Below are positions 1 through 10,400 of a stretch of DNA of 64,000 nt, in pieces. The position numbers and the translations under genes are program-made. Position 1 is the stretch's first letter, and every line of letters begins with the position of its first letter. Below the pieces are notes generated by a model. That model was not told the DNA's origin and searched no databases. It saw only the letters and a list, made by a program, of their open reading frames with translations. This stretch comes from Anadara kagoshimensis (taxonomy: Eukaryota > Mollusca > Bivalvia > Arcoida > Arcidae), in the NCBI GenBank assembly GCA_021292105.1, contig CM037868.1:35962876-36026875 (forward strand), read 5' to 3'.

Positions 1-1340
1 ACGTTAAGCAACATTTAACCAACTAACCAGCCTAAAACAAAGTTTTGTCAGATAAAGATTAATGCATCGAAGTTATCTGCATTTTGAACTTTAGAAGTCC
101 TTAAAAATTAGATATGCTTTATCGAGTAAAAGTATTGGCTTCAGTAGATTTAGGAAAATATATTTGGTCCTTCTTTTTTCTTATTTTAGCATTTTAAAAA
201 TATTTGAATCTTCACACTTATAGTAATGTCATCTAACAATCTAAAAACAACGACACAGAATGTTCGCAATCAATTTGCACCCGCGTCAGAAATTTTAAGA
301 AAGCAATGAAATGTTATTATAAATTAAATATGTAACTGGCTAGGCATATTTAATGTTAACGTGGATCAGATGACCTCGGGTCAGTTTTAGTGAAAGATAT
401 GTTGTACAATACTGGACGCTCTCGTGTTTTGACATGTCAGTTTCAAAGTTGTTACTATACGTGTTCGTTGTGATTCGTTTATAGAAATGTATGGTTATTT
501 TTGAATAGGCTCCATTTTAACCTTATACCCTCCGATTCCATTTATCCTTGAACCACTGAAGAAGAAAACATTAGATTGTTATAGACAGATCTTGACCAAA
601 TAATAATTTAAAATTTGAAACGCTGTCAGATTAAACTTTATAGAATTGCATAATATAAATCGACATGTTACAGTTTAAATATTAAACACCAAAGACTAAT
701 ACGACAAAAGCAAATTACGTAAATGATAATTTTGGAAACTTCCTTGTGTCATTAATTTGAAAAAAACCTTGCAGATGGTTTAATAATTAATCGAAAAATA
801 TTAGTATTTTGAATAACATGTAGTTGGCAACTCGCCAAATTCTCCGTGGTTTCCTAACAACACAAAACCAAACACCATAAATAATGATTGAATAGTTCAT
901 TAAAAAATTAGCATTTTGAAAGACATGTATTTGGCATCTCGCCTAATTCGCCATGGTTACCTAACCACACAATTACAAACATCATAAAAAATACTAGTAC
1001 ATTATCAAATCATAATTCAAAATATTAACTGGAAAATTTACTAAACATGTGCACTGCATAAGTTGGCACTCCAGAAGGGTAACACCTCCTGTTTAAACAG
1101 CTAAAACAACGTATAAGTTTTGAAAACATGCAAATTAAGTCAGGCAAATAAACGTCAAACAGGTAAATGTTGCCGGGTGCATAGGAATGATCCAGAAGGC
1201 ACCCAGTGTTAGAGCTAGCTACATCCCTCAGGTGTGTAACATTAAATGCCTTGTTTCTTCATATAATAATTTTGAAAACAAGTCCGGTAAATACAAAATG
1301 AACAATGTCAATGATTTTCTTAATTCTAATGTTCATTGGT
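1..1340. other. AT-rich stretch, no gene seen
   Basis: No convincing coding region on either strand. It holds an imperfect direct duplication (801-906 and 908-1010, listed separately) and a short minus-orientation piece of the family-1 repeat around 1050-1115 (the lone 'ccagaagggtaa..acctcctg' block). Confidence 0.6.
801..1010. repeat. Two-copy direct tandem repeat, ~107 bp unit
   Basis: Two adjacent degenerate copies start with 'ttagtattttga' at 801 and 'ttagcattttga' at 908. They share the order acatgta-ttggca-ctcgcc-aattc-cc-tggtt-cctaac-acaca. Confidence 0.8.
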
Positions 1341-1344
1341 TTTA

Positions 1345-1566
1345 CGTCTCTGTGTTCAGGAATGTCCTGGATATATTTGACGTCCCATAGTTCCATGTTC
1401 CTTTCACTTAATTTTAATTACACACGTGGCGGGTGTAGCTAGCTAAACAGGAGGTGCTTACCCTTCGTGAGCATCCGGTGAAAGTTCATAGGTCTAACCT
1501 AACTTGTCAGTCTCAAAATTTTTACTTTGCTTCTTGATTGTGTTTTGGATATGGATTAGTATGTTA
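1345..1566 (+). repeat. Family-1 dispersed repeat, plus copy
   Basis: Near full-length copy of the commonest repeat in the window. Landmarks in order: 'tgtccaggattgccctggatatatttgacgtc', 'catagttccatgttcctttcac', 'acacgtggcgggtgtagctagct', 'aacaggaggtgcttaccctt', 'ggtggaagttcacgtg', 'acttgtcagt' and a tail 'ttttactttgcttctggattgtgattcggacatggattagtatgttt', each given here in pieces. Over 25 copies lie in both orientations. No transposase-like ORF goes with it, so it is a non-autonomous element of unknown class. A second, more decayed copy follows at about 1640-1760. Confidence 0.85.
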
Positions 1567-1779
1567 TGTAACTGGCTGGGCATATGCAGTTTTAATTAGA
1601 AAAAGATTACATCTTCCCCGTGTTGGTAAAAGAAATGTTGCCATATTTGACGTCAAATGGTTCTTTTTCATTCTCAATTTTAATTACACACATGCAGTTA
1701 TATATAGCTAAACAGGAGGTAAGGTGTTTATCGTTTCGGAGTACCATAGTAAATGTCTTAAACTTAATTTACTAGACTA

Positions 1780-2375
1780 AAGGTTTTACTTTGTTTCGAT
1801 ACGAATTGGTCTCTTTGCTATTACTCTGTTCTGAGATTGCAGTTTGGGCATGCATTGGTATGTTTGTTATTACTTTCCTTAAGAAGTTTGACTTGACATG
1901 GATTGGTATGTTATTTTTACTTTGCTCCAAGATTTGTGATTGATACATAGATTTATATGTTTGTTTTTACTTAGCTCTAGGATTGTTGTTATCTGCATTG
2001 ATCGGTATACTTGTTTTTATCTTGCTTTGGAATTTCAGTTTGGGTATTGATTGGTATTTTTGTTTTACTTTGGGATAGCGATTTGGACATGGATTAGTAT
2101 GTTTGTTTTTACTTTGTTTTGGTATTTTAATTTGAACATGTGTTGGCATGTTTGTTTTTACTTTGCTTCGGAATTGAAATTTGGACTTGGATTAGTATGT
2201 TTGTTATTACTTTGCATTGAGATTGTGACTTGGACATGTATTGGCATGTTTGTTTTTACTTAGCTTTGATATTGCGATTTGGACATGGATAAGAATGTTT
2301 GTATTTACTTTGCTTTGGGATTATGATTTGGACATGGATTAGTATTTTTGTTTTTTATTCGTGATATTTGGCTTG
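1780..2375 (+). repeat. Minisatellite (~47 bp unit) grown from the family-1 tail
   Basis: About 12 tandem degenerate units of 'tttttactttgctt..ggatt..gattt', 'ggacatgga', 'ttagtatgtttg'. The 'ttttactttg' landmarks fall 46-50 bp apart. The unit equals the 3' end of the family-1 repeat, which directly precedes the array. The reading frame happens to be open and hydrophobic (2051-2263); I do not regard it as a gene. Confidence 0.85.
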
Positions 2376-2379
2376 ATTT

Positions 2380-3700
2380 ATATACCCAATTGAAATGAAG
2401 ATGTGATAATGTTTTTATTGATGTATATTTTGTTAAGATTATATTCAGTAAATTATCCCTTATTGCTCACACACGTTACAGGCGTAGCTTGCTGAACGGG
2501 AAGTACTGATCAATGTGGAACACTTCGGTACCCGACCACTCTTCCTGACAATAGTCCACTGGTTCAAATTTCAAAGATTTTAATTCGTTTTGGGATTTCG
2601 ATTTGGGCATGGATTGGCAAGTTTGTTTAATGGTAAGAATTCGTCATATCTAACTAGATGACGTCTAGTCTAATATGTTAAAAAATAATTTTTGAAATAT
2701 TGATTCATCATATCTGACTTAAAAATATATCCAACGAAAAGAGAGAAATGGCGATGAAAATGGTTTGATTCTTTAAATTCCTATTCAAAACCATTTTTCG
2801 TCATTAATTCATTAGTAAAATATCTTTATTTTCATATTTCTGTGACAACAGTAACTGTTATCATGTTTCAAAACCTTTATGGAGCAAACATGTACCAGGA
2901 AGTTACCATGGCCTATATATTCGACGCTTGATTGGACACAAATATATAGTTTAACTACCACGTGTATAACCTCATGAGACAAGTTTGTTTATTATAAAGC
3001 TTTAATAGACTCGCCATAGTCACTAGATCGATAATTATGAATTTTTGTAAAGCATGAAGGTACTTTGAATTAATTTCATCAAGTATAACAGCAAATTCAA
3101 TAAACCAATCTTTAAAACCAAGGTCATTTTAATAGAAATCATAATATTGACTTAAACATGTGAAATATTTACATAATTAAGTTTGATTGTCGGTGACAGT
3201 ATATTTGTATGAATCTCATTATGTTTGAAAACTCATTCATATTGTGCATCAAATTATAAAAATAAACTACAAATCAGAACAAAATTGATTTCTACATTTT
3301 GTGGGTTTTGGAATTTAGAAAATCTAAGATAATCAGTTATCATATTTTCGGACGAAACTAAACGGGAGGTGCTTTTTGCCATTAGCCTCACTCATCTGGT
3401 GGAAATTTTCGTGTTTAAATAAATTTGACAGTTTTCATTTTTTTACTTATAATATTAATGTTATTGAAGATCATTGAGTAGTAAATCAACATGTCAGTCG
3501 TTCAAAATCTATAAATATCAAATGTCCATTTAAGACCTATTTCAGTCCACATTTTGTTCAAATTTGCAGTATAGATTATAAAACTATTAAAAATACAGCC
3601 TAACAGTCTCTCCAAGATACCGCTGTTACAATAATTTTTTGTGATTTTAATATAGATCGGAAAGCTTGTGGTAAACTCATAGTTGGTAGCATAAATAATT
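2380..3700. other. AT-rich stretch with decayed repeat pieces
   Basis: Fragments of family 1 are recognisable near 2470-2620 and 3350-3445 ('aaacgggaggtgctt'). Otherwise nothing with coding or structural signature. Confidence 0.5.
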
Positions 3701-3855
3701 TTAGCACATATAATAAAAACAAAATAATCCATGACAAAACCACAATCCCAAAACAAAGAGAAAACTTTGAAACTAGTCAATTAAGTGAAATGTATTCATC
3801 AGGGTGCTTCGAAAGGGTAAGCACCTGCTGTTAGCTTCCTAGATCTACACTTGAG
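3700..3855 (-). repeat. Family-1 repeat, minus copy
   Basis: Reverse-oriented tail and middle: 'aaaaacaaaataatccatg', 'cacaatcccaaaacaaag', 'gtgcttcgaaagggtaagcacc'. Followed head-to-head by a plus copy at 3965. Confidence 0.75.
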
Positions 3856-3964
3856 AATAAAATGAACAATATGAACTATGACATATAAGGTTAAACACGA
3901 GTACTTTCGACGAGAGGGACGTGAGGCCGAGTTCTCCGTAGGGATAAGAACATCTATAGGCAAT

Positions 3965-4232
3965 CGGAAAGTTTTATGGCCTTCATCACAGTATTGTTGA
4001 TACATTTGATCGATTGCCCTGGATATATTTGACGTCTCGTAGTTCCATGTTTCTTTCACAATTTTGATTACACACGTGGCGGGTGTTGCTAGCTAAACAG
4101 GAGGTGCTTACCCTTCCGGAGTACCCGGCCTCACTTCCCTGGTGGAAGTTCGCATGTTCCAAAATTTTTTACTTTGCTTCTGGATTGTGATTCAGACATG
4201 GATTAACATGTTTGTTTTTGATTATAAAAAGA
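3965..4232 (+). repeat. Family-1 repeat, near full-length plus copy
   Basis: Contains every landmark from 'tatggccttcatcacagtat' through 'cctggatatatttgacgtc', 'acacgtggcgggtgt', 'aacaggaggtgcttaccctt', 'ccctggtggaagttc' to the tail 'gacatggattaacatg'. A second partial copy (4275-4430) repeats only the distal half. Confidence 0.85.
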
Positions 4233-4274
4233 AACTTTTAACTGCACTCAGAAGCTTTTGGAATATAAAAGAGA

Positions 4275-4430
4275 TGTTAATCAAGGTGTTACCCTTCCGG
4301 AGCACCCGGTCTCACTTCCCTGATGGAAGTTCACGTGTCTTGCCCAACTTGTCAGTTTCAAGGTTTTTACTTTGCTTCTGGATTGTGATTCGGACATGGA
4401 TTAGTGTGTTTGTTTTTGATTATAAATATA
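4275..4430 (+). repeat. Family-1 repeat, 5'-truncated plus copy
   Basis: Starts at the 'ttacccttccggagcacc' landmark and runs through the tail. It sits about 45 bp after the end of the previous copy, so it looks like a local duplication of the element's distal half. Confidence 0.8.
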
Positions 4431-4724
4431 AACTACCTGTATATGTACTGCAATAATCTGTAATTCTGTTGATCAAATGTTCCATATATTCAGATCTTCT
4501 CAATAAATGGTTTGAATTTTTTATGGTACAAGCGTATTGAGATGTCAATGCGTCTTCCTCAAATAAATCCTGTGAAAATGCTGCAAATCAAAATAACAAT
4601 AAATAAAGAAAAGCCGAAATAAGTTATTTATGCTATTAACAAAAACAATTGATTTTGATTATATCAATGTTTTCGTAACTGAAATTTCCACTATGGTAAT
4701 TTAGTTATCAGCGCGCTAAGGTTA

Positions 4725-5180
4725 TATGGTCGTCATCACAGTATTGTTGATAAGTCATGTGAGTATAATGTCTCTGTGTCCAAGATTATCCCTGGATATA
4801 TTTAACATCATATAGCCATTTCCCTTTTTAATTCACACAATTTTGATTACATATGTAGCGGGTGTATCTAGATAATTAGAGGCTTCTAACCCTTTCTGGT
4901 CTCACCTGCCCATTTTTGGGGTTATCTGACAAAAGAAGTCTACTAAATTAAGTTTAATTTGTGTCCAGGATTACCTGGATATATGTGACGTCCAATAGTT
5001 CCATGTTCCTTTCACACAATTTTAATTACACACGGGTCTAGCTAGCTAAAGCATTCCGTAGCACGCAGCCTCACTTCTCTGGTGGAAGTTCACGTGTATA
5101 ACTTGACTTGTTGGTTATAATGTTTATACTTTGCTTTTAGATTGTGGTCCGGACATAGATTAGTATGATTGTTTTTTAGT
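4725..5180 (+). repeat. Two decayed family-1 copies in tandem
   Basis: The first copy (about 4725-4905) and the second (about 4955-5180) both keep 'ggatatat', 'atagttccatgttcctttcaca' in pieces and 'ctagcta'. The second runs up to the donor side of the minus-strand exon at 5190. Confidence 0.7.
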
Positions 5181-5189
5181 TATACATAC

Positions 5190-5412
5190 CATAATATCCT
5201 TCACGACATTTAAGTTTCAACTCATTTAATATCTTTTCATATCTCTCGTATCTTTCTTTTACATCCTGGTATTTTCTGCAGTCAGAATTTTTACTTCCTA
5301 TCAAAGTTTCGTATCTTTCTATCCCTAAATCTTGTGATGAAATCGGTTTGATGCACAGTAACACTACATGAGAAAAGAGAAATGGTGTCATTCCTAAACG
5401 TATCCTTGCCAT
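5190..5412 (-). CDS. Putative first exon of a secreted or membrane protein (partial gene)
   Basis: On the minus strand an ATG at 5412 opens about 74 codons. The product has a basic start (MARIR), a hydrophobic stretch (PFLFSHVVLLCI) and a polar region after a plausible signal cleavage site (ISS-Q). A charged, helix-prone segment with two Cys and an ERYERYEKILNELK motif follows. The reading ends at a consensus 5' splice site (ATG|gtatgt in minus orientation) in phase 1, a phase common after signal-peptide exons. I found no further exon on this strand down to position 1, so the rest may lie outside the window or be missing. The family is not recognised. The start is divergent from the VWA7-like gene 1.8 kb away. 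Confidence 0.42.
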
Positions 5413-5890
5413 TTTGAACAGAGGTCTATAAAAGTTAATTCCAATTCCTTGAAATAATTAAATTTCCCATCGATTAACTTTTGACAGTTTTGAGGAGTAT
5501 CATGCCAAACGCTGTGTACACTTTAAAACCTATACAATAAGGCGAATATTATGTCTTTTGTAATCATTGTTGTGAAAATCCATGCTGTTTACCCGTTTAA
5601 AAATTTAAACACAAGTGAATATATCGCCTTTATATTGACAAATGCATATTGTAGTCCGGAAGTTGTTACAAAGGTAATAACCTTGTAAGGTCTAATAAGG
5701 TTGCAATATAACATTCATATTTAAATTTCCATTTAAAACATAAATACTATACCTGAGTGTGTCTTCTGTGTATATATAAATGCATACATAATATTTTAAT
5801 GTACATAACATTAAATTTAAAGTATTGAAAGTTTACACAAAACATATTAACATATTTTAAAATTACCATATTCAATTGTTGATTATTGTG
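5413..5890. other. Upstream region of the minus-strand exon
   Basis: AT-rich with no ORF of interest. A TTTATAG-like box lies about 20 bp upstream of the minus-strand ATG, too close to call a promoter. Confidence 0.35.
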
Positions 5891-5891
5891 T

Positions 5892-6972
5892 TGACAGAGT
5901 CTAGATAGAATCAAACGAGGACAGTACCGCATGTTGACAGTGTTGTATGTTGACAGAGTCGCATGTGACCAAAGTCGCATGTGGACAGAGTCGCATGTGA
6001 AGAGAGTCGTCTGAGGACAAAGTCACATGTTGACAGAGTCGCATGTGGACAGTATCGCATGTTGACAGAGTTGCATGTGGACAGAATCGCGTGTCGACAG
6101 AATCGGGTTTGGAGAGAGTAGGGTATGGAGAAGATGGTCACGTGTGAACAAAATTGCACGTGAACAGAGTTGCGAGATGAAAAATTTGTATTGTTATAGA
6201 GTTGCACGGGGCAGAGTGGCATGGGGATAAAGGGTCGCATTGGGACAGAGTTGAATGTGAACAGAATCACATGGGAAAAGAGCCTAGTTTAGACAGAGTC
6301 GAGTGTGAACAGATTCGCATGTGCACATTATCGCATGTGGACAGAGTCGCTTGTGGACAAAATTGCATTGGGATAGAGTCCCAAGGGGAATTGACATAGG
6401 AATGGGGATATAATGATATGTGGATAGAAAGGCGTGTGGAAAACGTCATGTGTGGACATAGTCGCATGTGAACAGGGTCGCGTATGGACATAGTCTTATG
6501 GGGATAGATTTGCATGTGGAGAGAGTCGCATGGGGACAAGGTCGCGTATGGACAGGGTCGCGTATGGACAGGGTCCCGTCATGACAAAGTCGCACGTGGA
6601 CAGAGTCGCGTGTGGACAGAGTCTAGTGTGGACATAGTCTTATGGGGATAGATTTGCATGTGGAGAGAGTCGCATGTAGACAGGGTCGCGTAAGGACAGG
6701 GTCCCGTCTTGACAAAGTCGCAAGTGGACAGAGTCGTTTGTGGACAGAGTCTAGTGTGGACATAGTCTTATGGGGATAGATTTGCATGCGGAGAGAGTCG
6801 CATGTAGACAGGGTCGCATATAGACAGGGTCCCATCTTGACAAAGTCGCACGTGGACAGAGTCGCGTGTGGACATAGTCTCATGGGGATAGATTTGCATG
6901 TGGAAAGAGTCGCACGTGGACAGCGTCGAATGTGGACAAAGTCGAGTGTAGACAAGGTAGCATGGGGATAGT
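5892..6972. repeat. 16-bp minisatellite with higher-order structure (~65 units)
   Basis: Tandem variants of 'gacagagtcgcatgtg'. The unit is exactly 16 bp wherever register can be read. A variant block 'tagtcttatggggatag' starts at 6491, 6635, 6763 and 6875, giving spacings of 144, 128 and 112 bp (9, 8 and 7 units). Both strands are almost free of stops, which produces long repetitive ORFs with no coding value. The array lies between the divergent starts at 5412 and 7221. Confidence 0.92.
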
Positions 6973-7220
6973 ATTTTATGGTGTGTATTACTGTCTTATG
7001 GTGAGCGATATTAAAATGCGCAGATAAAAATCCTGGCATTCAACCAACATAATTCCGAAAAACATTGATTGCATAATATAATAATCAAGCTATGCCTGAC
7101 TTCATAAGTTATATAGACTGTCTTTAAATAGAATCAGGAAGATTTAAATTATAGTAATTTAAAAATAACTCCACGCAAAATGTTTAAAGTCCTTACAGAA
7201 GTACTAGAGCACACAAAATA

Positions 7221-7431
7221 ATGTGGCGGCTTGTATCAATATTGCTTTTATTTTTCTTTATTGAATTATGTTTTTCTTTCCCTCCAAATACCGAGAGTGC
7301 CCCGGAATTCCAAAGCCATGAAGTTATATCCAGACAAGGAATCTACAGAGCTGTTTCGAAATATCTTCAAGCTGATGTGGCTGGGATTTTTGGCACCGAC
7401 TTAGACCGCATTAAAGAATATTTTCTATCAG
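7221..7431 (+). CDS. VWA7-like: VWA7-like exon 1: signal peptide
   Basis: ATG at 7221 with a hydrophobic leader (LVSILLLFFFIELCFSF) typical of a signal peptide, then the start of the N-terminal domain. The donor CAG|gtaagt is a consensus site and leaves phase 1. The upstream 'tccttacag' suggests this exon may be preceded by a UTR intron. Confidence 0.8.
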
Positions 7432-10400
7432 GTAAGTTTAAGTAAATGTGAAGTGCATTATAATTTTTTTTAGTTATTTAAATACCATTATTTGTTTTTA
7501 CTTTGTCTTGTTATTTTAGCTTATAAGTTAGTATCAAATAAAAGAAAAATAAATAGACAGAGTCACAACCAATTTTTCGAATTTAGAATTTATTTTCCAT
7601 ATGGCATAATAATTATGAACTAAATAAAAAAAATCAAAATATAAGTCAACTAAAAGAATGTTTATATTTAACTAGTGTATGAACACCCCCTGTCTAACTA
7701 CCAATCAAGCAGAATTTAAGAGACTAAAACTTTGCAATCAATTAATTGAATAAAGGGGTTTCGCTGATAAACTTTTAGGTCACCTCTATATAAGGGCAAC
7801 CTTTATTAAAATATCAATAAAAGTGTCTCAACGGCTCTTTATTCGTGTTATTGAACTTCTCTATAGAGGACACCCGTCATACAGGTTACTTTATTGGTTT
7901 CTGTGGGTGGTCTTTATAGACAGGTTTGAATATACAATATACAAATGATGTAATAAACATTATAATAAACGTCATTGGTTGACAGACCTTATGCACACAC
8001 TGTAAAGATGGCGTCTGGATCTGTGGTTACAGGAAAGTTTTTGGTTATTTTTTTTTTATCTGTGTCCAGGTTTGCCCTGGATATATTTGACGTCCTATAG
8101 TTCCATGTTCCTTTCACACAATTTTAATTACACACGTGGCGGGTGTAGCTAGCTAAACAGGAGGTACATGATATTCATGTGAATGTAATTACATGTCGAA
8201 TGGCTTACATGGTATTGATACATTAAACATGCTATTACATGTACAGTATAACAAAATATATAGAATATGTCATAATTGAAATGTATTCAAAAAGGAGACA
8301 TCCAACCTTTTAAAGCTGGTTTAAATTCTAATATCTCCTATGGAGGATGTCCGGTATAGAGAAGTTTCACTCTACTCATAAATATCCCTTAAGATATATC
8401 AAAAACAAACATACTAATCCATGTTCGAATCACAATCCAGAAGCAAAGTAAAAAAATCCTTAAACTGACAATAGGATTAAAACGTGAACTCTCAGCAGGG
8501 AATTGAGACCAGTTGCTTTGGAAAGGTAAGCATCTTCTGTTGAGTTAGCTACACCCGCCACGTGTGTAATCAAAACTGGGTGATAGAAACATGGAACTAC
8601 GGGACGTCAAATACACAGAGATATATACAAACGGCGATATTTTAATGAATGTAACGTTGAGTTTGTGTTTGACATTCACTTAAGAAATGTCATTTCTTAT
8701 CTTTACAATTTTTTCTTTCAATAAATATTTTGTAACTTGGCGCTATTTTTTTTCATATCTGCTCGTATGATATAGGGTTTTTACCCATGAGAGATCGGCG
8801 TATATCACATGATCACGTGACCCTCTGTGCGAGAGATGACGTAATATTGCGGGAAAATGGATACACATCAAGGGTCATGACCCATATTGTCTTTCAACGG
8901 GAATTGCAATACAATTGCTTCTGTATGTTTCATCGAAGACAGGTACAGTCATATTGTAAATATTTGTGCATGCATAGTTATCTTTCTTCTATAGACAGTG
9001 ATGGTTTGGAAAGATTTGAAAGAGTTATCAACTTTATCGTACAGAATAACAATGAAGTTCAAAAAGAAAGAAGTAGAGAAGCCAAGATCAGTTTTAATGG
9101 AGAACAAATAAGACAAGGCAAGTAATGAAGGATATACGAAAAGAATCGCATAAAATTAGATACTGAAGTTTGTGCTGAGAAGCGATTTAAGAGTGTAAAA
9201 TTCAATGTTAGAGCACTGCTTTCTCTTGAAAGTTAAGTGGTTCTTTATTTGTAGTTAATAAGATTTGCTGAATACACGAGTGAAAATTTATTTAAATAAC
9301 GTTTTAAGAATTGGATGATTTTACGAAAACTGATCTTTATTGTTAATTGCAAAATCATTGTTATACATAGATTTTTCAAATGATCTGTTTTACAAAATAT
9401 TAAAAACATATTTAATTCAGCTAATGTTTGACGCAATTAAAAAAACCAATTACATTAATGCACCATCATTATTCCATTTTTTTTTTGTTTTCACTTACAT
9501 TTTGGTTTTGAAAATAGTTATATTAATATATTGAAAAAAATGATTTCACAATTTTGGTCTGAACTAATGAGAAGAAGTATTCAAAAACTGTCGTCTTATT
9601 GATGTTATATTAACACTGCTATGATATGGAATTATTAAATCTTATAATAATAACTTAAATTAATTTACTTGTTTAATTTGACGATTTTTAATCTTCAGGT
9701 CATTACGAGCTCGTGTCTTTAAGAGGGAAAATAGAAAAAGAGGCTACACGTGACACCCCAAACGCATATGCTATACAAAAACTGATTGGCCAATATCTAT
9801 ACACTCTACAGTCATTTTACAGCAACACAAACTGGGTTGAAATGAGAGGGGTAACTGTCTACTTTGATCTAGGTAGGTATCATTCAGTTAATTTACGTTA
9901 TTTAAGTATAAATGTTTGTTTCTTATTATTTCATCAAGGCATAAGCTATTAAAGCAGGCTTGGACAAATCACATAAATCGCGGTTTATGGATGATTTGCC
10001 GGTCTAATTAAACGGTCCATTACTTCATCAGCCTAAATCCTTATGTTTACAATAATTCAAGTTTTCATTTCGCGAATGTCTATTTTAAAGAATACGAGAT
10101 TGATCAGATGGCGTCAAATTAAAATATCAATTGGAACTATTTGTGGAGTTTGTTCATTATAAGGTTTTTACGGAACTATTTATACTAAAATATTAACGTC
10201 AGTCGTGGAAAAGACGTTTTTGCTGATAACAATGCAGTAATATAATTTAATGATAGCCATTTTTACATTTTGTTTTCCGTTTGCTTTTGGATTGTGCTTT
10301 GGAGTAAGTGTGTTTTGGATATCTCTGATTCGTATTTACCGGGTAGAGGTCCTTCGATTTGTGTACACTTCTATTATTATCAAAAACACCAAGAATAAGT

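Noticed and set aside
2051..2263. 70-codon hydrophobic ORF, apparently multi-TM
   Set aside because: It is a translation of the ~47-bp minisatellite derived from the family-1 tail.
3799..4059. Minus-strand ORF with GTWNYETSNISRA-like peptide, recurring at 41113-41343, 60390-60572 and elsewhere
   Set aside because: The recurring peptide is the antisense translation of the family-1 repeat. The frames are broken differently in each copy and there is no start context.
5911..7039. Several long ORFs on both strands (up to 138 codons) rich in CPHATLST- or HVDRVA-type peptides
   Set aside because: They are translations of the 16-bp array, which lacks stops in several frames. There are no splice or start signals and the composition is purely repetitive.
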